DNA of 44,772 nucleotides, from NCBI GenBank assembly GCA_014860585.1, contig JACZJL010000095.1, forward strand, positions 1 through 44,772, written 5' to 3'. The position numbers and the translations under genes are program-made. This DNA is from Bacteroidales bacterium (GTDB lineage: Bacteria > Bacteroidota > Bacteroidia > Bacteroidales > 4484-276). Of this stretch, positions 37,636 to 44,772 are shown piece after piece; within the stretch, counting starts at the first letter, position 1; each line of letters opens with the position of its first letter. The notes below the pieces were generated by a model, which saw only the letters and a program-made list of their open reading frames with translations, was not told the DNA's origin and searched no databases.

Positions 37636-39792
37636 GTGACTACCGCCAAAACAGATTTAAGTAACCTCAACGACAAGCAGCAAGAGGCTGTCGTTAGCGA
37701 ACACAAGCGGCTTCTGGTTTTGGCAGGCGCCGGTTCAGGCAAAACAAAAACTTTGCTACAAAAGCTAATTTATTTGATTGAAGAAAAAGGTGTTAGCCCA
37801 ACAAATATACTCGCTATCACATTTACAAAAAATGCCACCAACGAAATGATTGACCGACTGATCATTTCGGCAGACAATACCGATGAATACGAAAACATTC
37901 TGGCTGATAAGAACATTAGCAGGCCGGGTAAAGACGCACAACGCTTTGAACATCAGAAAAAGCACAAATGGATTCACAACCTGACTATAAGGACGTTTCA
38001 TAGTTTTTGTTATACCATTTTGCGAAACTTTGGAGTCAATGAATTTGACAATAAATTCAGGATTATCAGTGATGAAAAACGCGACGAGGATGATGCGCTA
38101 TATAAGTATGTTGCATCAGAAACAGTCTTTGAGGTAGTGCATAAGCTATTGATTGGGCAATGCATTGACACCGACTACCTGCTCAGGTTAAAACGGTACA
38201 TTCTCGATTACATCATTGATCAGATTCATAAACAAAAGCCGCCGGGCACATTCAGCCACAAAGACGGCAAATACTATACAACCCTTGATGGCACGAAGGT
38301 CAGGTCGAAGTCGGAGCAATCTATTGCCGACTGGCTCTACCGGCACAGCATTAAATACGAGTATGAACCATTGCTAAATATTAAAGACTTTTCTTTTCAT
38401 CCTGATTTTTATATTCCTGCTGCGAATCTGTACATTGAACATGTAAGCAGTAAAAGCTACTCAACAACCGACAAGGAAGAACAATTTAAAAAGGGAAAAT
38501 TGTTGCTGGTAAAAACTCATGAAAGCATGACAACAGATTCCGCATTATTTAATCACGCAATGGACAGGATAGTAAAAAACCGCCTTCCTGCTGATTACCA
38601 TCGGAATATAACCCTTTCGTACCAGGAAGAGTTTCAGGGTTACCAAAAGGATGTAAGTGATTTTATTACTCAAATCATTCGTATTACCGATTTAATAAAG
38701 GTGGAGAATACTCATCCTGATTTGGTTTTGGAAAATGCCAGGAAAGACCAGCACGAAAGGGTAAGACATTTCTATGAATTAGCGATTCCCATCGTTAATA
38801 ATTATCTTCATTATTGTACTGACAAATCCTACCTCGATTTTAATGACCTGATTTCCCGCAGCATTTCTCTTTTCAACAATTACCCCGATATTTCAGGTAA
38901 ATACAGAAACCGATATAAATACATTTTGGTTGATGAGTTCCAGGATGTTAACAACCTGCAGGTGGAACTGCTGAAATTACTTCTCACTGGTGAAACACAG
39001 TTGTTTTGTGTTGGCGACGACTGGCAAAGCGTTTATGGGTTCAGGGGATCAAACATCAATTATATTATTGAGTTTGAGAAACATTTTGATGATGCAAAAA
39101 TCATCACCCTCAATCTGAATTATCGGAGCACACACAATATAGTCGAAGCAAGCAATGAAGTGATCCGCCATAACAAGTACAAGGTAGAAAAGGACATCCA
39201 CGCTTCTAAGAGATCTGAACATAAGATAGTTGTTTTTGCAGGCAACAACGAGGATGAAAATATCCAATTCTGCCTTGATCGGGTCAATGAGCTACTGGCT
39301 GTTGGTGTCAATGGTGAAGATATTTTGTTTCTTTACAGGAGAAGTAAAATGTTCTGGCCATACAGAATTGTTTTTAAAAACGAAAATATTAAGGTGCAAT
39401 CAAAAACAATTCATGCATCTAAAGGACTTGAAGCGAAGGTTGTTTTTATTATAGGTCTAACCGAAGGATATGGTGGGTTTCCAGATATCTGGATGGAAGA
39501 CAGGATTTTTCAGGTGATCAAAAAAGCCAACCATGATTTATTGATGGAAGAAGAGAGGCGACTATTTTATGTTGCCATCACAAGGGCTAAGGAAAAACTT
39601 TTCCTGATTACCGAAAAAGGGATGGAGTCGAGTTTTCTGAGAGAAATCCCAACAGTCTTTACTGTAAGAACTTCCATTCCAATTAAATCGGTAGTTGAAA
39701 AAGTTGTTCTATGCCAAAGCTGTTTCAGCCAACTCGAGAAACTTTGGGTCGTTTGTCCGTACTGTGGTAAAAAGATTGTCAATCGCCAGTAA
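37636..39792 (+). CDS. UvrD/Rep-type helicase with embedded PD-(D/E)XK nuclease domain and zinc ribbon
   Basis: A 718-residue SF1A helicase: Q-motif LNDKQQEAVV, Walker A AGAGSGKT (residues 30-37), TIRTFHSFC, Walker B ILVDEFQDVNNLQ, GDDWQSVYGFRG, LNLNYRS, TIHASKGLEAKVV, and RLFYVAITRAKEKL. Between motifs Ia and II, residues about 222-300 carry VRSKSEQSIADWLYRHSIKYEYE, HPDFYI (D257) and YIEH (E268), the pattern of a PD-(D/E)XK nuclease inserted in a helicase. The last 25 residues contain CQSC and CPYC, a zinc ribbon. GTG 37636 is the start: an in-frame TAA lies just upstream and the Q-motif follows at residue 11. Confidence 0.88.
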   Translation: MTTAKTDLSNLNDKQQEAVVSEHKRLLVLAGAGSGKTKTLLQKLIYLIEEKGVSPTNILAITFTKNATNEMIDRLIISADNTDEYENILADKNISRPGKDAQRFEHQKKHKWIHNLTIRTFHSFCYTILRNFGVNEFDNKFRIISDEKRDEDDALYKYVASETVFEVVHKLLIGQCIDTDYLLRLKRYILDYIIDQIHKQKPPGTFSHKDGKYYTTLDGTKVRSKSEQSIADWLYRHSIKYEYEPLLNIKDFSFHPDFYIPAANLYIEHVSSKSYSTTDKEEQFKKGKLLLVKTHESMTTDSALFNHAMDRIVKNRLPADYHRNITLSYQEEFQGYQKDVSDFITQIIRITDLIKVENTHPDLVLENARKDQHERVRHFYELAIPIVNNYLHYCTDKSYLDFNDLISRSISLFNNYPDISGKYRNRYKYILVDEFQDVNNLQVELLKLLLTGETQLFCVGDDWQSVYGFRGSNINYIIEFEKHFDDAKIITLNLNYRSTHNIVEASNEVIRHNKYKVEKDIHASKRSEHKIVVFAGNNEDENIQFCLDRVNELLAVGVNGEDILFLYRRSKMFWPYRIVFKNENIKVQSKTIHASKGLEAKVVFIIGLTEGYGGFPDIWMEDRIFQVIKKANHDLLMEEERRLFYVAITRAKEKLFLITEKGMESSFLREIPTVFTVRTSIPIKSVVEKVVLCQSCFSQLEKLWVVCPYCGKKIVNRQ

Positions 39793-39911
39793 AGTACTGA
39801 GATTGCTGAGCATCCGGTAACTGACTGAATTCATTCAACCGATAAAGAGTGCATGGCAAAAAACAGGAAGTTGGATTAGTTCATAAAGTTTTAAAACCAA
39901 ACCAAAAACTT

Positions 39912-40616
39912 TCATATATAAATCAAAAACACTGTCGGCTTTTTATTTAAATCCGGCTTTTGCTGCTTCCAATGGGAAATAGTTCGGGTAATCACTGATT
40001 CGTTTGTTGTTGTGAGTTCGGTGGCAATGCAAAGTTTCAGTTGAGAGGAAACTCCGGCCAGCAAAGATTCCAGCAATTTGTTGTTCCTGAAAGGAGTTTC
40101 GATGAAAATCTGTGTCTGATGGTTATTTAAGACTGCCGACTCCAATTGCCTGAGTTTTTTTTTCAAATCATCCCTATCAATAGGCAGGTAACCGTGAAAA
40201 GCAAAGTTTTGCCCGTTAAATCCGGAAGCCATTAACGCCAGCATTAACGAAGAAGGCCCAACCAAAGGAATAACAGGGATGTTTAACGCATGGCAAACTT
40301 CCACTACTAATGAGCCTGGATCAGCAATGCATGGTACTCCGGCTTCCGACAATAAACCCAATGGTTTCAATCTGTTTTTCAGATTTAGCATTGCAATCAA
40401 TTCATCCGCATTGGAATGCTTTCCAATTTCGAAAAATGTTACTTCATTAAAATCTTTGCTAAATCCGGCCTTTCGTAAAAAACGCCTAGCTGATCTGACA
40501 TTTTCCACCACAAACTCATCAATGAATTCGATGGTGCGAAATACACTCTGGGGTAATACATCCGCAGGTGGTGTATCGCCAAGTGTTACAGGTATGAGAT
40601 AGAGTGCGGTTTTCAT
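39912..40616 (-). CDS. SAM-dependent tetrapyrrole-methylase-family protein (RsmI-like)
   Basis: A 234-residue protein: LYLIPVTLGDTPPADVLP, VVENVRSARRFLRKAGF, GLLSEAGVPCIADPGSLVVEVCH, IPLVGPSSLMLALMASGFNGQNFAFHGYLP. This is the RsmI/YraL fold (16S rRNA C1402 2'-O-methyltransferase), but shorter than E. coli RsmI (about 286) and lacking its C-terminal domain. Bacteroidota often have this short paralogue beside a true RsmI. Substrate uncertain. It is the last of a minus-strand series headed by dnaA, after an 85-base gap. Confidence 0.85.
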   Translation of the reverse strand: MKTALYLIPVTLGDTPPADVLPQSVFRTIEFIDEFVVENVRSARRFLRKAGFSKDFNEVTFFEIGKHSNADELIAMLNLKNRLKPLGLLSEAGVPCIADPGSLVVEVCHALNIPVIPLVGPSSLMLALMASGFNGQNFAFHGYLPIDRDDLKKKLRQLESAVLNNHQTQIFIETPFRNNKLLESLLAGVSSQLKLCIATELTTTNESVITRTISHWKQQKPDLNKKPTVFLIYI

Positions 40617-40701
40617 CAGCAGGCTACCATGCTATATATTTTAGAATTCGAATTGAAAAAAAGTACCAGATGATTGCTTCCATTTGCTGAAAATAAGCGT
40701 A

Positions 40702-41658
40702 TTACATCCACGGTAACTCATCCAGATCAACATTTCCTCCGGAAAGAATAATTCCTGCATGCTTCCCTTGAACATCAATTTTTTTCTCAATCAGCGCTGC
40801 AACAGGCACTGCTGATGATGGCTCGATGATTATTTTCATCCGCTCCCACACCAGTTTCATGGCCTCTATTATTGCAACTTCACTAACAGTTACAATGCTT
40901 TCGACATACTGGCTGATTATCGGAAAGGTGAGAGTTCCAAGTGACGTGCGAAGGCCATCTGCAATTGTGTTTGGATTTACAGAAGGAACAAATTTCTTTT
41001 GGTAGAAAGATTGAAATGCATCATCAGCCTGCTCAGGTTCGGTGGCAATTACTAGTGCCTTTTTAGCAAAATAGAATGCTGAAAGAGCGGTTCCACTCAA
41101 TAAGCCACCTCCGCCAACAGGTGACAGGATGATGTCAAGATCTGGAAAATCTTCCAGCAACTCTAAAGTAGCAGTTGCTTGTCCGGCAATGATTCTGAAA
41201 TCGTTGTATGGATGAATTAATACTGCACCCGTCAATTTAAGTACCTCTTCCAGCGTTGATTCCCTGGAAGCCAGGTTGGGTTCGCAAAAAGTGATTTTAC
41301 CGCCATAATGTTTAACGGCAGCCACTTTTACTTTCGATGAATTGGAGGGCATAACTATATGTGCATCAATGCCTCTTAATTTTGCTGCCCTGGCTAAGGC
41401 TGCCGCATGGTTCCCCGAAGAATGGGTAGCGACGCCCCTACCGGCGGAATCTTCATCCAATGAAAATACAGCGTTATTTGCCCCGCGAGATTTGAAAGCC
41501 CCTGCCTTTTGCAAATTCTCACATTTAAAATATAGATGGCAACCAAAAATCTCATCAAGATTTTGAGAGGTCAAAACCGGTGTTCGGTGGACATAAGGGC
41601 TGATGCGATGCGCCGCAGCAAGGATATCGGATTTGGATGGGAAAACAAATGTGTCCAA
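40702..41658 (-). CDS. PLP-dependent threonine/serine dehydratase family protein
   Basis: A 318-residue fold-type II PLP enzyme: K56 in GAFKSRGA forms the Schiff base, SSGNHAAALARAA, VGGGGLLSG for phosphate, and a SGGN near the end. There is no C-terminal ACT regulatory domain, so it is of catabolic threonine dehydratase or serine racemase type. It could deaminate Thr or Ser, or racemise Ser; the sequence does not decide. It lies 6 bases after the phosphatase gene, in the dnaA series. Confidence 0.88.
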   Translation of the reverse strand: MDTFVFPSKSDILAAAHRISPYVHRTPVLTSQNLDEIFGCHLYFKCENLQKAGAFKSRGANNAVFSLDEDSAGRGVATHSSGNHAAALARAAKLRGIDAHIVMPSNSSKVKVAAVKHYGGKITFCEPNLASRESTLEEVLKLTGAVLIHPYNDFRIIAGQATATLELLEDFPDLDIILSPVGGGGLLSGTALSAFYFAKKALVIATEPEQADDAFQSFYQKKFVPSVNPNTIADGLRTSLGTLTFPIISQYVESIVTVSEVAIIEAMKLVWERMKIIIEPSSAVPVAALIEKKIDVQGKHAGIILSGGNVDLDELPWM

Positions 41659-41664
41659 TGTGAT

Positions 41665-42150
41665 TTAGCGTTTTTTGGTTTCAATATTATCAGCGATCTT
41701 TTCGCAGGCTTCATCTAACATTTTGAACACAAGCTCAAAACCATCATTTCCACTATAATATGGATCAGGAACTTCAAAATGTGATGCCGGCTCCACAACG
41801 TTCATAATCAGTTGCACCTTAGACCGGTCTTCATCGTTTCTGGCCAACCTGCTAACATTCCTGAAGTTTTGCCCATCCATCACGTAAATCTTATCATAGT
41901 AGTCAAAATCATTAACCACAAATTGTCTTGCCTTGTGATTTGATATATCAATTCCATGCCGGCGAGCCGTGGAAATCATTCGTGAATCGGCTGATTCGCT
42001 GATGTGGTAATTGGAGGTTCCTGAAGAATGCACTTCAACTTCTAAGTTTCGCTCAGTAATCTTTTGTCTGAGAATGCCTTCTGCCAGCGGTGAACGGCAA
42101 ATATTGCCCAGGCACACCATAAGAACTTTGGTTTTCGGCTGATTTTCCAT
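41665..42150 (-). CDS. Low-molecular-weight protein-tyrosine-phosphatase
   Basis: A 161-residue cytoplasmic phosphatase. The P-loop is CLGNICRS with C13 and R19, and the general acid is in VPDPYYSGNDGFE. Family members dephosphorylate tyrosine kinases for polysaccharide export (Wzb type) or arginine phosphate; no kinase is in the window. It starts 13 bases after the dnaA stop. Confidence 0.93.
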   Translation of the reverse strand: MENQPKTKVLMVCLGNICRSPLAEGILRQKITERNLEVEVHSSGTSNYHISESADSRMISTARRHGIDISNHKARQFVVNDFDYYDKIYVMDGQNFRNVSRLARNDEDRSKVQLIMNVVEPASHFEVPDPYYSGNDGFELVFKMLDEACEKIADNIETKKR

Positions 42151-42163
42151 CTTTTATAATGAT

Positions 42164-43597
42164 CTACAATTTGATCATCCTGTCAAGATCGTCAACGTAA
42201 ATTTTGAAATCTTTATCTGTTTCAACCAGGTTCTTTACAGTGCGGCATGAATGGAGAACTGTGGCATGGTCCTTATTACCGCAATGTAAACCAATTGTAG
42301 TCAGGGATGCCTTGGTATGCTCCTTAGCGAAATACATGGCAAGCTGCCTGGCTTGTACAATGTTCCGCTTTCTGGTTTTTGAATTCATTTCTTCGATGGT
42401 AAGGCCGAAATACTGCGAAACAATTTTCTGGATGTAATCAATGGAAATTTCCTTATTTGAATTCCTGATAAAACTGTCCACAATCTGGCGGGTAAGGTCT
42501 ATGTTGATCTCCTTTTTATTGAGAGAGGCCTGCGCCAGGAGCGAAATCATAGCGCCTTCCAACTCGCGGATGTTGGTCGTGATGCTGTAAGCCAGATACT
42601 CAATCACATTATCGGGCATTGTGATCCCATCGTTATAAAGTCTCTTTTGCAGAATGGCCATTCTTGTTTCAAAGTCAGGTTGCTGTAAATCAGCAGTCAA
42701 ACCCCATTTGAAACGGGAAAGCAGCCTGGCTTCGATACCATCGATTTCAACAGGAGGTTTGTCGGAGGTAATTACAAGCTGCTTCGAACGCTGATGCAAC
42801 TGATTGAAAATATGAAAGAAGACATCCTGTGTCTTTTCTTTTCCAGTAAAAAACTGAATATCGTCAATAATCAGTACGTCAATCAACTGGTAGAAATTTG
42901 TAAAATCGTTCTGGTTGTTGTTCCTTACCGATTCGATGTATTGCGAATAGAATTGGTCGGCTGAAACATAAAGCACTGTTTTATCAGGAAAATTATTTTT
43001 TACCTCAAGGCCTATGGCGTGCGCGAGGTGGGACTTCCCCAGTCCTACCCTGCTGTAAATGAATAATGGATTAAAAGCAGTTTTCCCCGGGTTTTTTGCA
43101 ATGGCAAGCCCCGCCGATCGGGCAAGGCGGTTACAGTCGCCCTCAATGAAATTATCGAATGAATAACGCTCAACCAGTTGGGAGTTGATTTTAACTTTTT
43201 GAATCCCGGGTATGACGAATGGATCAGGAATGACTTTGGAGCTGCTTTTTAAGTTTAAGGGAATAGAGACATCAGGATTTTTTGTTGCCGACCGGTTAGA
43301 GGTAGGCATTACAATTGAATAAGGATCGCTGTGGTTCGTTGAGTTTTCGATCAGAATGCTGTATTCAAGCCTTCCCTGGGAACCGAGTTCTTTCTTTATT
43401 GTTCTTTTCAACAAGTCGATGTAATGCTCTTCAAGCCATTCGTAAAAAAACTGGCTGGGAACCTGGATTGTAAGGACATTATCCTTTAATTTTAAAGGCC
43501 TGATCGGCTCAAACCATGTTCTGAAACTCTGATAGTTAATATTATCCCTGATGATTTTTAAACAATTGTCCCAAATTTTTTTTGCAAGTTGCTCCAT
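42164..43597 (-). CDS. dnaA: Chromosomal replication initiator DnaA (variant Walker A)
   Basis: A 477-residue AAA+ initiator. Domain I (1-75: YQSFRTWFEPIRPL), linker, domain III with NPLFIYSRVGLGKSHLAHAIG, VLIIDDIQFFTGKEKTQ (Walker B), ARLLSRFKWGL (arginine finger), and domain IV with NIVQARQLAMYFAKEH and GNKDHATVLHSCRTV (DnaA-box recognition). The Walker A motif begins S182-R183 where Gly-Gly is normal; the Lys188-Ser189 pair is intact. It heads a minus-strand operon with the phosphatase and dehydratase. GGAAAG upstream may be a ribosome site. It adjoins an AT-rich gap. Confidence 0.97.
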   Translation of the reverse strand: MEQLAKKIWDNCLKIIRDNINYQSFRTWFEPIRPLKLKDNVLTIQVPSQFFYEWLEEHYIDLLKRTIKKELGSQGRLEYSILIENSTNHSDPYSIVMPTSNRSATKNPDVSIPLNLKSSSKVIPDPFVIPGIQKVKINSQLVERYSFDNFIEGDCNRLARSAGLAIAKNPGKTAFNPLFIYSRVGLGKSHLAHAIGLEVKNNFPDKTVLYVSADQFYSQYIESVRNNNQNDFTNFYQLIDVLIIDDIQFFTGKEKTQDVFFHIFNQLHQRSKQLVITSDKPPVEIDGIEARLLSRFKWGLTADLQQPDFETRMAILQKRLYNDGITMPDNVIEYLAYSITTNIRELEGAMISLLAQASLNKKEINIDLTRQIVDSFIRNSNKEISIDYIQKIVSQYFGLTIEEMNSKTRKRNIVQARQLAMYFAKEHTKASLTTIGLHCGNKDHATVLHSCRTVKNLVETDKDFKIYVDDLDRMIKL

Positions 43598-44064
43598 ATA
43601 CTTTCCACTTATTTACCTGTTATTCAATTGGTTAATTTGAAAAATGCTGTTGATTAACTTGAATTTTGAGGACTAAATTCTCCTTAAAATTTTCAACAAA
43701 GATCACTTGAAATTCGTTGATAAAAAAAATATTCATCTATTGCTTTTTACAAATTTTTTATTCTGAAAAATTAAACATTCTTTCACGACAAAAACTCAAT
43801 GTCTTGTTTCTGACCAAAAAATGATGTGATTTAGATAAATTTTAAATAATTTTCCATCTTCAGAATTTCCATTTTCCTGAACAAAAAAATCGAAATAATC
43901 TGCCTGACCTAAGCCCAAAATTCAATGACCAAAAAGTTGCTAAAATTAGACTTACTTTTTTGATTGGAACAACTAAGAATTCAAAAAAAATGTGAATAAT
44001 TTTTTCAGCATAATCAGATAGGATTTAATCTTCTAAAAGAGAGGACTATTAAGATTTTGAAGGG
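43598..44064. other. AT-rich intergenic region, candidate oriC
   Basis: 467 bases without a gene, strongly AT-rich with many A and T runs, next to dnaA. One perfect DnaA-box match to TTATNCACA occurs on the minus strand (TTATTCACA, 43999-43991). Other sites, such as TGTTGATTAA near 43648, are weak. A cluster of boxes was not found, so the origin assignment is tentative; the dnaA promoter must also lie here. Confidence 0.35.
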
Positions 44065-44772
44065 TCATCGCATGATCGAAATTGACCCTTTGAAGATATC
44101 CGTACCAAAATACCCGTTTGCCTTTAATACATAAAAGTAAACACCATCCTTGAGGTTACCTCCATCCCAGTCGCCCTGGTAATTATTTTTGGAGTATACT
44201 TTTTTACCATAACGGTTAAAAATGGCAATCTCATTGCTCATATAGTACTCAAGTTCTTTTATCTCGAAAAGCTCATTACTCCCGTCTCCATTTGGAGTAA
44301 ACACGTTTGGAATATCCACTTCTGCCTGGGAAATATCAACCTTAAGCGATACAGAATCAATACATTCGTTGCTTGTTGTGTATTTAAGTTTAATCTCATA
44401 CTCCCTTACCTGGTTAAAGACTTTTTCAGGGCTTTCCAGTGTTGAAAAGGTGGTGTCGCCAAAGTTCCAGTTCCAGTCGATGATCTGAATGCTATCGATT
44501 GAAGTGTTTTCAAAGGAAAAGTTAACAACCGGGTTTTGGATGTAAATCTGATCTTCCGGGTCGCGGATGATATTAACCGTTGGCATATCAAAAACCTTCA
44601 CTGGCAGCAATGTATCCCTCAAACAGCCATACTGGTCGGTGACTTCTATTTTGTAGTTTGCCTCACATAACCCAAAGGCTATGGAATCGTATTGTCGTGG
44701 TTGCGTTGTTGGCCAAAAATACTCGTAAGGTGGCAATCCTCCTGATACCAATACTTGCAATTGGCCCCGACA
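44065..44772 (-). CDS. C-terminal part of a SprB-repeat / T9SS type B sorting-domain protein (5' end beyond window)
   Basis: The frame is open to the right edge (about 235 residues seen). A SprB repeat comes first (SGGLPPYEYFWPTTQ, YKIEVTDQYGC), then a PKD-like domain (IIDWNWNFGDTTFSTLESPEKVF, YEIKLKYTT), and last a CHU_C gliding-motility-type sorting domain (IPNVFTPNGDGSNELFEI, IFNRYGKKVY, GDWDGG, GVYFYVL, FKGSISIMR). This tail directs export by type IX secretion. The mature protein is probably a large cell-surface adhesin-like protein; most of it is missing here. Confidence 0.92.
   Translation of the reverse strand, partial: CRGQLQVLVSGGLPPYEYFWPTTQPRQYDSIAFGLCEANYKIEVTDQYGCLRDTLLPVKVFDMPTVNIIRDPEDQIYIQNPVVNFSFENTSIDSIQIIDWNWNFGDTTFSTLESPEKVFNQVREYEIKLKYTTSNECIDSVSLKVDISQAEVDIPNVFTPNGDGSNELFEIKELEYYMSNEIAIFNRYGKKVYSKNNYQGDWDGGNLKDGVYFYVLKANGYFGTDIFKGSISIMR

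Overview
The window looks like a chromosomal contig from a Bacteroidota bacterium, probably Bacteroidales or Marinilabiliales-like. The evidence is the Bacteroidota promoter element TAnnTTTG, found at the expected place before about fifteen genes; two type IX secretion (T9SS) C-terminal sorting domains (a type A tail at 29645 and a CHU_C/type B tail at 44065); a DUF5606 gene; and the style of the DnaA, LigA and RecQ proteins. I saw no rRNA, tRNA, CRISPR array or intact insertion sequence.

Layout. 1-5070: a very large secreted surface protein on the minus strand, running off the left edge, with a beta-helix-like part, a BspA/DUF285 part and two arrays of 150-bp NHL repeats; behind it lies a truncated secreted-protein pseudogene. 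5070-6600: accessory DNA holding TGG-rich repeats, a probable IS3 orfA remnant, a Uma2-family gene and a MITE-like inverted-repeat element. 6595-12980: argS, a COG2403-type GTPase, a small DUF4258-like/DUF2283 pair, an orphan antitoxin-like gene, a dihydroorotate dehydrogenase-like gene and a zinc-ribbon-like hypothetical. 13118-15471: ispH-recF-dciA operon. 15520-19171: ligA plus a DnaQ/BRCT exonuclease, a compositional mosaic. 19400-26828: HD hydrolase, Usp protein, serine hydrolase, phosphopantetheinyl transferase, cytidylate-kinase-like protein, YigZ, fmt, HU and 3-methyladenine glycosylase. 26828-32710: glycosyltransferase, recQ and a secreted peptidylarginine-deiminase-like protein. 32935-36164: pepD, DUF5606 gene, pyrD. 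36409-39792: an AlbA_2 (Schlafen-type) ATPase beside a UvrD helicase with an embedded nuclease domain. 39912-43597: dnaA, low-molecular-weight phosphatase, PLP dehydratase and an RsmI-like methylase, all on the minus strand. 43598-44064: an AT-rich gap that could hold oriC. 44065-44772: the C-terminal end of a SprB/CHU_C-type T9SS protein.

Replication and repair genes are dense (dnaA, recF, dciA, ligA, exonuclease, recQ, alkA-type glycosylase, UvrD/nuclease). The most striking observations are: (i) an AT-rich block of about 2 kb (15760-17815) inside the GC-richer ligA locus, apparently foreign, which replaced the ligA C-terminus and left the native LigA BRCT domain fused to an exonuclease; (ii) a secreted deiminase that keeps, at a constant offset, the catalytic and substrate-binding residues I recall for Porphyromonas gingivalis PPAD; (iii) the AlbA_2/UvrD-nuclease pair, a plausible defence cassette; and (iv) a DnaA whose Walker A motif starts with Ser-Arg instead of Gly-Gly.

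All calls come from reading the sequence; no database search was run.
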